A stretch of 64,000 nt of DNA from Sphingomonas sp. 8AM (GCF_902506455.1 NZ_LR733844.1:2933303-2997302), one strand, 5' to 3'. Shown: positions 44,425-53,793, counted from the first letter of the stretch. Made by a program: numbers and translations. The notes: a model not told the origin generated them from the letters alone.

Positions 44425-45753
44425 TTACCCGCGCGGTCGGACACGCCCCACCGCCGCCGTCGACACCGCCGGCGTCACCCGCCAGACCGTATTCGACAGA
44501 TCATCGGCGATGAACAACGCCCGGCGCGGCGCATCGTAGAGCACCCCGACCGGCCGCCCGCGCGCCTTCCCGTCGGCGCCGATGAACCCGGTAACCAGAT
44601 CGCGTGGCTCACCCGCCGGGCGTCCACCCGCGAACGGCACCCATACCACCTTGTAGCCCGCCAGATCCTGCCGGTTCCAGCTACCATGTTCGCCGACGAA
44701 CGCACCCTCGCTGAACGCCCCGCCCCAGCCGCCGCCGGATGCGAAGGACACACCCAGCGCCGCGACGTGCGAGCCGAGCGCATAGTCCGGCGCCACCGCG
44801 GTCGCGACCAGATCCGGGCGCTGTGGATGCGCGCGCGGATCGACGTTGCGTCCATAATAACTGTACGGCCAGCCGTAGAACGCGCCGTCGCGCACCTGCG
44901 TCAGATAATCGGGTACCAGCCGTGGCCCGAGTTCGTCGCGCTCGTTGACGACGCTCCACAGCGCATTGGTGGTTGGGTCGATCGCCAGCGCGGTCGGGTT
45001 GCGGATGCCCGTCGCAATCGCACGATGCGCGCCGGTCTGGCGATCGATCTCCCATACGACGGCTCGGTCCTGCTCGACCTCCATCCCGCGCTCGCCAATA
45101 TTGCTGTTCGACCCGATCCCGACATACAGCTTCGACCCGTCGGCGCTCGCCGCCAGCGACTTGGTCCAGTGATGGTTGATCCGCGACGGCAGCTTGGTCA
45201 CTTCCCATGCCGGGGTGGTGATACTCGTGGCACCCGGCACATAGGCGAAGCGCTTGAGCGCGCCCTGCTCCGCGACGAACAACTCGTTGCCGACCAGTGC
45301 CATGCCGTATGGTGCATCAAGCTTGTCGATAAAGGTCGTGCGCAGCTCCGGCCGCCCGTCGCCATCGGCGTCGCGCAGCAGCGTGATCCGGTCACCACCT
45401 TTGACGCTCGTCGTACCAAGGCTCTTGATATAGCCGGCGATCACGTCCTTCGGCCGCAGCTTGGGCGCGTGCCCGCCCTTGCCTTCGGCCACCAGCAGGT
45501 CGCCGTTAGGCAGCACCAGCATCTGCCGCGGCACCTTCAGATCAGTCGCGATCGCGGTGATCGCAAAGCCTTTCGGCACCGTCGGGCGCGTCTCGCCCCA
45601 ACCGGTCGGCCTGGCGATCTTCATCGCCGGGATCAGTGACGGTTGCTGGTCGGGCAGTTGCGGGTTGGGTCCGGTCTGGCGCACGTCGCTCGGCTGGCTC
45701 CCGCACGCGCCCAGCAGCGTCAGCGTAGCGACGGTGGCAGCAACGCGGATCAT
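44425..45753 (-). CDS. PQQ-dependent sugar dehydrogenase-like lipoprotein (sorbosone dehydrogenase family)
   Basis: 442 residues. N-terminal lipobox LLGACGS (Cys at about 17) marks a lipoprotein. The beta-propeller of the soluble glucose/aldose dehydrogenase type is shown by KVPRQMLVLPNGDLLVAEGKGG, LYVGIGSNSN, ATGIRNPTALAIDP and GEHGSWNRQDLAGYKVVWVPF. It oxidises an aldose or L-sorbosone in the periplasm if PQQ is bound. The host's ability to make PQQ cannot be judged here. ATGA overlap with the upstream DUF2231 membrane protein suggests joint function. Confidence 0.88.
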   Translation of the reverse strand: MIRVAATVATLTLLGACGSQPSDVRQTGPNPQLPDQQPSLIPAMKIARPTGWGETRPTVPKGFAITAIATDLKVPRQMLVLPNGDLLVAEGKGGHAPKLRPKDVIAGYIKSLGTTSVKGGDRITLLRDADGDGRPELRTTFIDKLDAPYGMALVGNELFVAEQGALKRFAYVPGATSITTPAWEVTKLPSRINHHWTKSLAASADGSKLYVGIGSNSNIGERGMEVEQDRAVVWEIDRQTGAHRAIATGIRNPTALAIDPTTNALWSVVNERDELGPRLVPDYLTQVRDGAFYGWPYSYYGRNVDPRAHPQRPDLVATAVAPDYALGSHVAALGVSFASGGGWGGAFSEGAFVGEHGSWNRQDLAGYKVVWVPFAGGRPAGEPRDLVTGFIGADGKARGRPVGVLYDAPRRALFIADDLSNTVWRVTPAVSTAAVGRVRPRG

Positions 45754-46172
45754 CGCACCGCCTCCCGCACCACGACACTCCGCGCGCCGAGTGCCAGCCA
45801 GCCCGCCGCCAGCGCCGCACCGGTCGACACCAGCGACAGCAACAGCCCGCCGACCCCGACCGAAGCCCAGGCGTCCTGACTATGCTGAAACGCGTTGACC
45901 AGCCCCGCGACCCACGCCAGCGCGAGCAGCAACGGATACGCCCATGTCGCGCGCCGCCGCAGCGCCGCCCAAACGCTCCACACCAGCGCCGGGGCACCGA
46001 ACACCAGCGCGCCGGTGATCGCCCACGCCGCCATGTTCGACCATTGCATCTCGGCGCTGCCCAGATAGGTCAGGTCCGCCGCCAGCGCCGCCGGGAACAA
46101 CGCTACCGGGAAGGCGAGCAACAATCCGTGGAGCGGATGGATGCGCCATGGCGCGGCGGTGGGTGCGAGCAT
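45750..46172 (-). CDS. DUF2231 family membrane protein
   Basis: 140 residues with four helices. The start IHPLHGLLLAFPVALFPAALAADLTYLG, with the His at the beginning of helix 1, is typical of DUF2231, whose members often accompany cytochrome or PQQ dehydrogenases. Helix 2 has WSNMAAWAITGALVFGAPAL. It shares its stop with the start of the PQQ-type dehydrogenase (ATGA), so it may anchor the lipoprotein or pass electrons from it; role unproven. Confidence 0.82.
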   Translation of the reverse strand: MLAPTAAPWRIHPLHGLLLAFPVALFPAALAADLTYLGSAEMQWSNMAAWAITGALVFGAPALVWSVWAALRRRATWAYPLLLALAWVAGLVNAFQHSQDAWASVGVGGLLLSLVSTGAALAAGWLALGARSVVVREAVR

Positions 46173-46297
46173 GATGACCTCCGCGCGCCCGACACGGACG
46201 CTCGTTACCTCAATGATTTGAGGGCCGCATAGTTGCCCGGGAAACAGGTCGTCCGGATGACGCGGCTTGTTACCGCCCGACCTTCATCCGCCACTTT

Positions 46298-46380
46298 CGT
46301 CATCCCTGACCTGATCCGGAATCCCGCTTGTCTCTCCGATCGCCACGACGCAGGACTCCGGATGAAGTTCGGAGCGACGA
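46298..46380. repeat. Palindromic intergenic repeat, family H copy 2
   Basis: CGTCATCCCTGACCTGATCC at the left and GGATGAAGTTCGGAGCGACG at the right form an imperfect hairpin between tandem genes. The rest of the 265-bp gap shows nothing else I recognise. Confidence 0.6.
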
Positions 46381-46437
46381 GCGAACGAAGTGTCCAGGTC
46401 GATCTGGCCGGGGCTTCAACTTCAATGAACTACCCGC

Positions 46438-48621
46438 TCAGAGCCGCGCACGCACCCCGATCGTCGCAGTGCGCGGCGCGCCCGGCTGCACCCACACTGG
46501 CGCATAGCTGTTGGCATACCACTGCGCGTCGAACAGGTTCGTCACCGAACCGAACAAGGTCGTCTCCGGGGTGAGATCGACCTCGCCGAACACCCGTGCC
46601 AGCGTATGCGCGGGCAAGGTGAAGCGAGTGCCGGTCTCGCCGCTGCGCTCACTGACATATTGCACCCCCGCGCCCAGCAGCGCCTCGCGCATGCCGAAGG
46701 TCATATGCCTGGCGAGCTGCACATTGGCATTGTGGTCGGGAATGTTGATCAGCGGATCGCCGGGCTGGATCTGGAACGAGAAATTGGGATCGCGCACCCG
46801 CGACCGTGCCTCGGCGTCGGTGTAGGCGTAGCTCAGCAGCACGTCGACGCGCCCCGGCAATTGCCCGGTCACGTCCAGCTCGACCCCGCGGCTGCGCGCC
46901 TTGCCGATCGCCACCGAAAATCCCGGATTGATGGTGTCGGTGGCCAGGACGTTCGCCTTGTCGAGTTCGTAGACCGCCAGCGTTCCGTTGAGCCGCCCGC
47001 CGAACGCCGTTAGCTTGACGCCCGCCTCCATCGATTGGCTCGTCTCGGGTTCGAAAACATTGCCACGCGCATCGGTGCCGATGTTGGCACGATAGCCCTC
47101 GCCATAAGCCGCATAGAGCGACAGCGGGGTCGCGAGCTGGTAAACGACACCCGCTTGCGGGCTGAACCGCGCGCGGCTGCGGCGCCCCTCGGTGTTCAGC
47201 AAGCGATTGTCGACGCGGAGCAGGAAACTGTCGACGCGTCCGCCGATGCGTAGCTCGAGCCGGTCGGTCAGGCTGATCTGGTCCTGCACATACCCGCCCA
47301 GCGTCCGCTGCACGTCGAGCCGGTTGGTGGTCGGCACCCCGGTCGGCACCGGCCAGCGGCCATAGACCGGGTTCTGGATGTCGATGGCATAACTCTGGCG
47401 GTCAGTCGCCGCCGCGGTGACGACCGGGCCACGGAAACGCGTGAAGTACTGATCGGTATCGAAATAGTCGATGTCGCCCCCGATCAGCACGCGATGCTTC
47501 AGCCCGCCGGTCATGAACTCGCCCGCCAGCTCGGCGCGGAATACGCTGTGCGCGGAAGCGTAGCTGCGCGTCCGCCGCTGCCGCGACAGGGTGCGGCCAT
47601 CGACGAACAACTTCTGCCGCGCGGCCGCGGTCTCGGCGTCGGAGGAAGCGCCGGTCAGCTTCGTGTCGCGATGGCTGGCGCCGAGCAACAGGCTCCACCC
47701 GCTTCCGAAATCATGCTGGAGCCGCAGCTGGTGGCCGAAGGCGCGCGCGATTGTGTCGCCGTCGCCCGGCTCACCCAGGAAACGCGATCGCGGCACGGTG
47801 CGAAAATCACCGTTGTGGACGACGATCCCGCGATCGAACGGCACCGCGGTGCGCGTCCATTCCATGTCGTAGATCAGCCGCGTGCTGTCGCCGAGCGCCA
47901 GCGCCACCGACGGCAGGAACCCCCAGCGCCGCTGGCTGATCGTATCACGGAACGTGTCTCCGGATTCGGCATAGCCGATCAGCCGCGCGGTGAGATTGCC
48001 GGTGAGCGCGACGTTAGCGTCCCCCTCGGCGCGCACCGTGTCGAAGCTTCGATACTGCAGCGACGCACTGCCGAAACTGCGCCCGATCTCGGCCTGCTTC
48101 GTCACCAAGTTGATTGATCCGCCTGGCTCGCCTCGCCCCAGCACCGCCGCCGCCGGTCCTTTGAGAACCTCGACGCGCTCGATCCCTGCGACGTCACGCT
48201 GTCCGCTGAACCCGCGGCCGGCATTGAAGCCGTTGACCAGATAGCCGCTCGGCAGATTTTCGTCCCCTGCGAACCCGCGCACCGCGAAACTGTCCCACAG
48301 TCCGCCCAGCGTGTTCTGCCGCACCACCGACGCGTTCAGATCCAGCGCATCAGTCAGGCGCAGAATATTGTTCTCCTGCAATGTGCCCGCATCAATCGTG
48401 GTGATCGCCTGCGGGATTTCGCGCAGGGTGAAATTGCCACGATACGATTGCCGCACGCCCTCGACGGTGACCTCGTCATGATCCGCGGACGGATCGTCCT
48501 CGGCCGCGACCGGCGTCGGCGCGATCGACAGCGCGAGTGCGATCGGCAAGCCTGCGAGCAAAGCGGCGGGGCGCTTGGAACGACGCACGATCTTCTTCCC
48601 CTTCTGACGACGGCAATGCAT
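46438..48621 (-). CDS. TonB-dependent siderophore receptor
   Basis: 727 residues from ATG 48621 (AGGA upstream). Longer starts at 48636 and 48651, and a GTG at 48588 directly before the leader RRSKRPAALLAG, are possible. The signal peptide ends PVAAE. The plug begins HDEVTVEGVRQSY and reads REIPQAITTIDAGTLQENNI, then GRGEPGGSINLVTKQ, the FhuA/FpvA-like siderophore class. No N-terminal signalling domain or FecIR pair. The barrel ends GVRARL. It likely imports a ferric siderophore. I see no convincing Fur box in the upstream 80 bp, but sodB next door is also an iron gene. Confidence 0.9.
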   Translation of the reverse strand: MHCRRQKGKKIVRRSKRPAALLAGLPIALALSIAPTPVAAEDDPSADHDEVTVEGVRQSYRGNFTLREIPQAITTIDAGTLQENNILRLTDALDLNASVVRQNTLGGLWDSFAVRGFAGDENLPSGYLVNGFNAGRGFSGQRDVAGIERVEVLKGPAAAVLGRGEPGGSINLVTKQAEIGRSFGSASLQYRSFDTVRAEGDANVALTGNLTARLIGYAESGDTFRDTISQRRWGFLPSVALALGDSTRLIYDMEWTRTAVPFDRGIVVHNGDFRTVPRSRFLGEPGDGDTIARAFGHQLRLQHDFGSGWSLLLGASHRDTKLTGASSDAETAAARQKLFVDGRTLSRQRRTRSYASAHSVFRAELAGEFMTGGLKHRVLIGGDIDYFDTDQYFTRFRGPVVTAAATDRQSYAIDIQNPVYGRWPVPTGVPTTNRLDVQRTLGGYVQDQISLTDRLELRIGGRVDSFLLRVDNRLLNTEGRRSRARFSPQAGVVYQLATPLSLYAAYGEGYRANIGTDARGNVFEPETSQSMEAGVKLTAFGGRLNGTLAVYELDKANVLATDTINPGFSVAIGKARSRGVELDVTGQLPGRVDVLLSYAYTDAEARSRVRDPNFSFQIQPGDPLINIPDHNANVQLARHMTFGMREALLGAGVQYVSERSGETGTRFTLPAHTLARVFGEVDLTPETTLFGSVTNLFDAQWYANSYAPVWVQPGAPRTATIGVRARL

Positions 48622-48749
48622 GTCAGTCCTGTGCATGCAACAATGTATCACGGCAAATGATATGGTGTCACACGTGCGACTCTAATCGTGTTGGCGTCAA
48701 AAGATCGTTAACGCCGCATCCACCATGATCCCGCCGATGCCGAGCCATG

Positions 48750-48778
48750 AAAAAGGCCCGGGGAATCGCCCCGGGCCT
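48750..48778 (-). terminator. Rho-independent terminator of sodB
   Basis: On the reverse strand AGGCCCGGGG-CGATT-CCCCGGGCCT makes a perfect 10-bp stem with a five-base loop, followed by TTTT. It lies 25 bp after the sodB stop. Confidence 0.92.
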
Positions 48779-48802
48779 CGTTCGTCTTCGCTATGCGGAG
48801 GT

Positions 48803-49414
48803 TCAGCCGACTGCGGCGTCGTAACGGCGCCCGGCCTCGTCCCAGTTCACCACATCCCACCACGCCTTCAGATATCCGGGACGGTCATTCATGTACGTCA
48901 GGTAATAAGCGTGTTCCCATACGTCGTTGCCGAGGATCGGCGTGCCCTTTTCCTTGGCGTCGTCCATCAGCGGATTGTCCTGGTTGGGGGTCGAGGTGAC
49001 CTTCAGCGCGCCCGACGAATCCGCGATCACCCACGCCCAGCCCGAACCGAATTGCCCCGCGCCCTTTCCGTTGAAATCTTCCTTGAGCTTGTCGAGCCCG
49101 CCATAGGCGTCGATCGCCTCGGCCAGCTTGCCCGACGGCTGGGTCGAACCCTTCGGCCCCATGATCTTCCAGAAGAAATCGTGGTTCCAATAACCGCCGC
49201 CGTTGTTGCGGATCAGCGGCGGCAGCGACGAGACGCGTGCCAGAATGTCCTCGATTGACAGCCCCTCAAGCGACGGATCGGCAGCCACGCCCTCGTTCAG
49301 CTTGTTGGTGTACGCCGCATGGTGCTTGTCGTGGTGGAAGGTCATCGTCTCTTTGGAAATGACCGGCTCCAGCGCGTCATAGGCGTAGGGCAGCGGCGGC
49401 AGTTCGAAAGCCAT
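48803..49414 (-). CDS. sodB: Iron superoxide dismutase
   Basis: 203 residues, with GAGGAGG before the ATG. Metal ligands occur in MTFHHDKHHAAYTNKL (His26 region), NHDFFW, and DVWEHAYYLTY (Asp and His). IRNNGGGYWNHDFFW and the GTPILGNDVWEHAYY segments fit the Fe/cambialistic class. It disproportionates superoxide in the cytoplasm. It has its own terminator and lies between pspF and a siderophore receptor. Confidence 0.96.
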   Translation of the reverse strand: MAFELPPLPYAYDALEPVISKETMTFHHDKHHAAYTNKLNEGVAADPSLEGLSIEDILARVSSLPPLIRNNGGGYWNHDFFWKIMGPKGSTQPSGKLAEAIDAYGGLDKLKEDFNGKGAGQFGSGWAWVIADSSGALKVTSTPNQDNPLMDDAKEKGTPILGNDVWEHAYYLTYMNDRPGYLKAWWDVVNWDEAGRRYDAAVG

Positions 49415-49475
49415 AAATCCTCCTCAAGGTTCGCGTCGGCAACGCGATGGCCTCCAAATGGCTCCCTCGCACTCG

Positions 49476-50525
<1,050 letters not shown>

Positions 50526-50540
50526 GCACCAACGATTGGC

Positions 50541-50583
50541 GCAAATTACCAGACGATAGCAACCGTCAGTTTTTGCAATTTGC
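50541..50583. promoter_or_regulatory. Candidate PspF upstream activating sequence
   Basis: Inverted pair GCAAATT (50541-50547) and AATTTGC (50577-50583), about 45-85 bp upstream of the sigma-54 -24 element and directly before pspF. The position fits a PspF enhancer site; no match to a known consensus was tested. Confidence 0.5.
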
Positions 50584-50626
50584 TCCTAGGTACAAGAAAA
50601 CCCAGCATTTCCGCCACAAAGGCGAG

Positions 50627-50642
50627 TTGGCACGCCTCCTGC
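50627..50642 (+). promoter_or_regulatory. Sigma-54 promoter of the psp operon
   Basis: TTGGCACGCCTCCTGC matches the sigma-54 consensus TGGCACG-N4-TTGC: GG at 50629-50630 and GC at 50641-50642 have exactly 10 bp between them. It lies 39 bp before the first gene and faces away from pspF. Confidence 0.9.
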
Positions 50643-50680
50643 AATGCTTCTGGCAACTACGCATTCAGGGAGTTTTCACC

Positions 50681-50818
50681 ATGACCGCCACCTTCACCAG
50701 CAAGCTCGCCGCCCTCGCCCTCACCGTTCTCGTCAGCGCCACGATGGTGCTCGGCGCGGTCGGCCCGGCGACGGCGCTGGCGAACACCCCCACCAGTTCC
50801 GCCCGCGCGACGGCGTGA
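50681..50818 (+). CDS. 45-residue secreted micro-protein, first gene of the psp operon
   Basis: 45 residues from ATG 50681 (GGGAG upstream), the first gene after the sigma-54 promoter. It is nearly all signal peptide: MTATFTSKLAALALTVLVSA, hydrophobic core to MVLGAVG, then a likely cleavage Ala-Leu-Ala before Asn, leaving about 11 residues (NTPTSSARATA) or an uncleaved helix. No family recognised. Its place as the promoter-proximal gene of a phage-shock operon argues it is translated and stress-induced. Confidence 0.7.
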   Translation: MTATFTSKLAALALTVLVSATMVLGAVGPATALANTPTSSARATA

Positions 50819-50904
50819 GCGGAGGGCGGGGTGCGGGAACAGACCCTCCCCGTACCCCGTCCAATCCGCTAAGAAGGCGCGAATACCCAAGGAGTCCGTA
50901 TCGA

Positions 50905-51567
50905 ATGGGCATTTTCTCCCGCACTCGCGACATCGTCGCCGCCAACATGGCCGAGTTGCTCGACCGTGCGGACGATCCCGCCAAGATGGTCCGCATCATC
51001 ATCGCGGAGATGGAAGACACGCTGGTCGAGGTTCGCGCCTCCGCCGCCCGCACCATCGCCGACCAGAAGGAGATGCGCCGCCATATCGCCAAGCTGGCGG
51101 AACTGGAGGCGAGCTGGACCGAAAAGGCCGAGCTGGCGCTCTCCAAGAGCCGTGAGGATCTCGCCAAGGCGGCGCTGATCGAACGCCGCAAGGCCGCCGA
51201 CATGGGCGCGCAACTCCGCGAGGAAGTGACCGGCCTCGACGAGGCGCTGCGCTCCTCGGAAGAGGATATCGCCAAGCTTCAGAACAAATTACGCGAGGCA
51301 CGCGCCAAGCAGAATGCGATCGCGACGCGGCTGGAAAGCGCCAACACCAAGGCGCGGCTGCGCGAGATGTGGAACGGCCCCAAGACGCACGAGGCATTCA
51401 GCCGCTTCGAGATCCTGGAGCGCCGCGCCGACGAGGCGGAGGGACGCGCCGAGGCGATGGGCCTCACGCCCCGTTCGCTGGAGGATGAATTCAACGAGTT
51501 GCGATCGAACGACAAGATCGACGCCGAGCTCGAAGCGCTCAAGAAGCGCCTGAACAAGGAGGATTGA
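50905..51567 (+). CDS. pspA: Phage shock protein A
   Basis: 220 residues, almost all coiled coil (PspA/IM30/ESCRT-III family). The start MGIFSRTRDIVAANMAELLDRADDP contains the amphipathic helix that binds stressed membranes; helix 2-3 hairpin ERRKAADMGAQLREEVTGLDEAL follows and it ends LEALKKRLNKED. It both inhibits PspF and stabilises the inner membrane when proton motive force drops. Third in order: sigma-54 promoter, micro-protein, pspA. Confidence 0.95.
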   Translation: MGIFSRTRDIVAANMAELLDRADDPAKMVRIIIAEMEDTLVEVRASAARTIADQKEMRRHIAKLAELEASWTEKAELALSKSREDLAKAALIERRKAADMGAQLREEVTGLDEALRSSEEDIAKLQNKLREARAKQNAIATRLESANTKARLREMWNGPKTHEAFSRFEILERRADEAEGRAEAMGLTPRSLEDEFNELRSNDKIDAELEALKKRLNKED

Positions 51568-51568
51568 G

Positions 51569-51850
51569 ATGGATTTGACCGGCGTCATCGCCATTCTGGC
51601 ATTCATGATCGGGCTTCCGTGGCTGATCCTGCACTATGTGACCAAATGGAAGACCGCCCCCAAGATGACCGGCGAGGACGAGCAATTGCTCGACGAGATG
51701 TACAATCTCGCCCGCCGGCTCGAGGACCGCGTCAACACGGTCGAACGGATCGTCGCCGCCGACAATCCCGATTTCCGCCCCGGCGTCGCCGACTATCGCT
51801 CGGCACCCGACTATCGTCTCGATCACCCCACGTCGCAGCGGAGGAACTGA
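51569..51850 (+). CDS. pspB: Phage shock protein B
   Basis: 93 residues. N-terminal helix GVIAILAFMIGLPWLILHYV crosses the inner membrane. The cytoplasmic part has LDEMYNLARRLEDRVNTVERIVAADNPDFR, the PspB coiled-coil signature, then an extra C-terminal tail. It signals membrane stress to PspA together with PspC. One base gap from pspA and ATGA overlap with pspC. GGAGG precedes the start. Confidence 0.93.
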   Translation: MDLTGVIAILAFMIGLPWLILHYVTKWKTAPKMTGEDEQLLDEMYNLARRLEDRVNTVERIVAADNPDFRPGVADYRSAPDYRLDHPTSQRRN

Positions 51851-52230
51851 TGTCCGACAGCCGCACCCAATTCTACCTCGATCCGCAGAACGGCAAGTGG
51901 AAGGGCGTCTGCTCGGGGATCTCCGATTACGTGGGGATCGACGTCCTCTGGGTTCGTCTCGGCATCGCCGGGCTGACGATCGTCGCCCAGCAATGGTGGA
52001 TCCTGCTCGCTTACATGGTCGTCGCCTGGATCGTCGATCCCAAGCCGACCGGGCTCTATCAGGACCATGACGACCAGAAATTCTGGCAGGGCGTCCGCGC
52101 CAATCCGAAACGGTCGACCGCCGAGGTCCGCGCCAAGTTCCGCGACATCGACCGCCGGCTCGCCGATATCGAGCTGCATTACACCAGCCGCAATTCGTCG
52201 CTGGCCAAGGAAATCGACAGCCTGCGCTGA
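51850..52230 (+). CDS. pspC: Phage shock protein C
   Basis: 126 residues. The PspC domain spans residues 5-70: YLDPQNGKWKGVCSGISDYVGIDVLWVRLG and the helix WWILLAYMVVAWIVDPKP. A C-terminal helical tail has VRAKFRDIDRRLADIELHYTS, similar to the E. coli PspC leucine-zipper end. It is the membrane sensor partner of PspB. Confidence 0.94.
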   Translation: MSDSRTQFYLDPQNGKWKGVCSGISDYVGIDVLWVRLGIAGLTIVAQQWWILLAYMVVAWIVDPKPTGLYQDHDDQKFWQGVRANPKRSTAEVRAKFRDIDRRLADIELHYTSRNSSLAKEIDSLR

Positions 52231-52257
52231 GCGCGGCGTCAGCAAAGGGGTTTGGTC

Positions 52258-52539
52258 ATGCACATCAGTCCGCTTCTCATCCCGATCTTCGCGCTGCTGA
52301 TCCCGATCATCGCGATCATCGCCTCGACGGTTGTCCGGCCGTGGCTGGAAATCCAGCGCCGACGCCTCGAAATCGATGCCGAGCGTACCGCCGAAAAGGC
52401 CGCGCAATATGCCGCGCAGACCGAGCGGCTCGAAGCCCGCGTCCGCGTCCTCGAACGGATCGCCACCGACAAGGGCGTCGCGCTGGCCGACGAAATAGAC
52501 GCGCTCCGCACCATCCCCGATCAGCGCCCGCTGAACTGA
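52258..52539 (+). CDS. PspB-like small membrane coiled-coil protein 1
   Basis: 93 residues from ATG 52258 (AAGGGG upstream). One strongly hydrophobic helix (LLIPIFALLIPIIAIIASTV) and then a charged coiled coil RPWLEIQRRRLEIDAERTAE with the tail motif ARVRVLERIATDKG. The motif matches the PspB signature (RRLEDRVNTVERIV). No named family is assigned. Same strand, 27 bp after pspC, so part of the psp operon. Confidence 0.75.
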   Translation: MHISPLLIPIFALLIPIIAIIASTVVRPWLEIQRRRLEIDAERTAEKAAQYAAQTERLEARVRVLERIATDKGVALADEIDALRTIPDQRPLN

Positions 52540-52566
52540 ACATCCTAGAGAGACGGAGAAAATATA

Positions 52567-52812
52567 GTGCCGTGGTCCGTAGCGATAATGGTGGTCCTGA
52601 TCGTGATGATCGTCACCATCGGGCGCATCAGCCGGGAAAAGTATCGCACCGAGCGTGTGCAGTCGCGGCTGCCCGAAACGGGTGCCGACCCGCGCGCCTA
52701 TGATGAAATCCGCCAGCTCAAGGAACGCATCGCGGTTCTGGAGCGCGTCATCACCGATCAACACGGCCGCAGCGATCTGGAACGCCAGATCGAAGAGCTG
52801 CGCGACCGCTGA
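52567..52812 (+). CDS. PspB-like small membrane coiled-coil protein 2
   Basis: 81 residues from GTG 52567 (GGAG upstream). Helix WSVAIMVVLIVMIVTIGRIS, then a charged stretch with IRQLKERIAVLERVITDQHG, nearly the PspB motif, ending LERQIEELRDR. 27 bp after protein 1 and 29 bp before protein 3. Function unknown, presumably in sensing or scaffolding at the inner membrane. Confidence 0.75.
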   Translation: MPWSVAIMVVLIVMIVTIGRISREKYRTERVQSRLPETGADPRAYDEIRQLKERIAVLERVITDQHGRSDLERQIEELRDR

Positions 52813-52841
52813 CCGCAACACCAGCACAGGAGAAGGCAGCC

Positions 52842-53081
52842 ATGTCCGATCCCCAGATCACCCTCACCCTCACGCTTGCCGTCGCATCGCTCGCCGGGCT
52901 GGCGATGCTGATCCTCGCTGCGCTGAACGGCTGGCGCGGCTGGCTCCAGCTCAAGAGCCAGCAGATGCGACTCGCCAGCGCGCCGGTTGCCACGCCCAAT
53001 ACCGGCGCGCGGATCGAGATTGCCGACCTGAAGGAACGCATCCGCAAGCTGGAGGCGATCGCGGCGGGTGTCGACCTCTGA
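52842..53081 (+). CDS. PspB-like small membrane coiled-coil protein 3
   Basis: 79 residues with AGGAG before the ATG. Helix TLTLAVASLAGLAMLILAAL, then a short linker and the coiled coil IEIADLKERIRKLEAIAAGV. The LKERI-x-x-LE core is shared with protein 2. It is the last of the three small paralogue-like genes after pspC. Its end overlaps the alternative GTG start of sufE (53068). Confidence 0.75.
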   Translation: MSDPQITLTLTLAVASLAGLAMLILAALNGWRGWLQLKSQQMRLASAPVATPNTGARIEIADLKERIRKLEAIAAGVDL

Positions 53082-53121
53082 ACGGTTGCGGGCAGCGCGC
53101 CGGGGCGGTAGCGCGCCCGGC

Positions 53122-53541
53122 ATGACCGAAGCCGCTGCCACGCTCGACGACGTCCGCGACGAATATGCCTTTCTCGAAGGCGACGACCGCTACCGCCTCC
53201 TCGTCGATCTCGGCCGCGCGCTGGAGCCGATGCCGGAGGCGCTAAAGACCGATGCGACATTGGTGCGCGGCTGCTCCGCCTCGGTCTGGGTCTATCCCGC
53301 GGTCCGCGACGATGGCCGGCTTCACTTCCTCGCCGACAGCAACGCGCACATTACCAAGGGCATCATCGCACTGGTCCTGCTGACGGTGCAGGACCGCACC
53401 CCTGCGGAAATCCTCTCGGCCGACATCGAGGGTGAGCTGGCCTCGTTCGACCTCAAGGCGCAACTCAGCTCGAACCGCACGCAGGGCATCCCGAACATGA
53501 TCGCCCTGATCCGCGAAACTGCGGCGCGCTACGCCGGCTGA
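53122..53541 (+). CDS. sufE: SufE family cysteine desulfurase accessory protein
   Basis: 139 residues from ATG 53122; a GTG at 53068 would overlap the previous gene. RYRLLVDLGRALEPMPEALK, the active Cys in VRGCSASVWVY and FADSNAHITKG-like LADSNAHITKGIIALVL are SufE hallmarks. It accepts sulfur from SufS for iron-sulfur cluster assembly. It lies at the end of the psp operon but no other suf gene is near, so the link is likely positional only. Confidence 0.93.
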   Translation: MTEAAATLDDVRDEYAFLEGDDRYRLLVDLGRALEPMPEALKTDATLVRGCSASVWVYPAVRDDGRLHFLADSNAHITKGIIALVLLTVQDRTPAEILSADIEGELASFDLKAQLSSNRTQGIPNMIALIRETAARYAG

Positions 53542-53544
53542 TCT

Positions 53545-53700
53545 CGTCATTCCCGCGACTGCGGGAATCCAGAGGCGCAGGTCCGTCGATAGAAGCGTAA
53601 GGCCAGAGGTTTCGGACTCCCCCTTCGCTGGATGACGTTGGTGCATGCGCCTTCCAAAGACCGTAGTCCCGGCGAAGGCCGGGACCCAGTTGGGAAGGCG
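53545..53700. repeat. Palindromic intergenic repeat cluster, family F copy 2
   Basis: CGTCATTCCCGCGACTGCGG with GGAATCCAG at the left end and a CCCTTCGCTGGATGACG piece at 53623-53640, then a separate CCCGGCGAAGGCCGGGACC hairpin at about 53670-53690. Convergent junction between sufE and the sensor kinase gene. The remaining gap to 53793 shows no gene. Confidence 0.65.
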
Positions 53701-53793
53701 CTCGTGAAAAGAACGCTTCCCGCCGTCACGATCGCTGCGTAGCTGAACCGCCGCCTCCTCCGGGCTGACGGGAATGACGAAGCGGACGCCCCC

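Noticed and set aside
46173..46437. Possible small RNA or riboswitch before the DUF2231 gene
   Set aside because: The only structure seen is an imperfect family H hairpin. No conserved riboswitch core could be recognised.
48622..48720. Fur or Irr box upstream of the siderophore receptor
   Set aside because: No 19-bp Fur-like palindrome was seen, only a GTGTCACACG-type fragment that is not specific.
53068..53121. GTG start for sufE inside the previous gene
   Set aside because: The added residues (MSTSERLRAARRGGSAPG) are Arg/Gly-rich and unlike SufE; ATG 53122 gives the usual family length.
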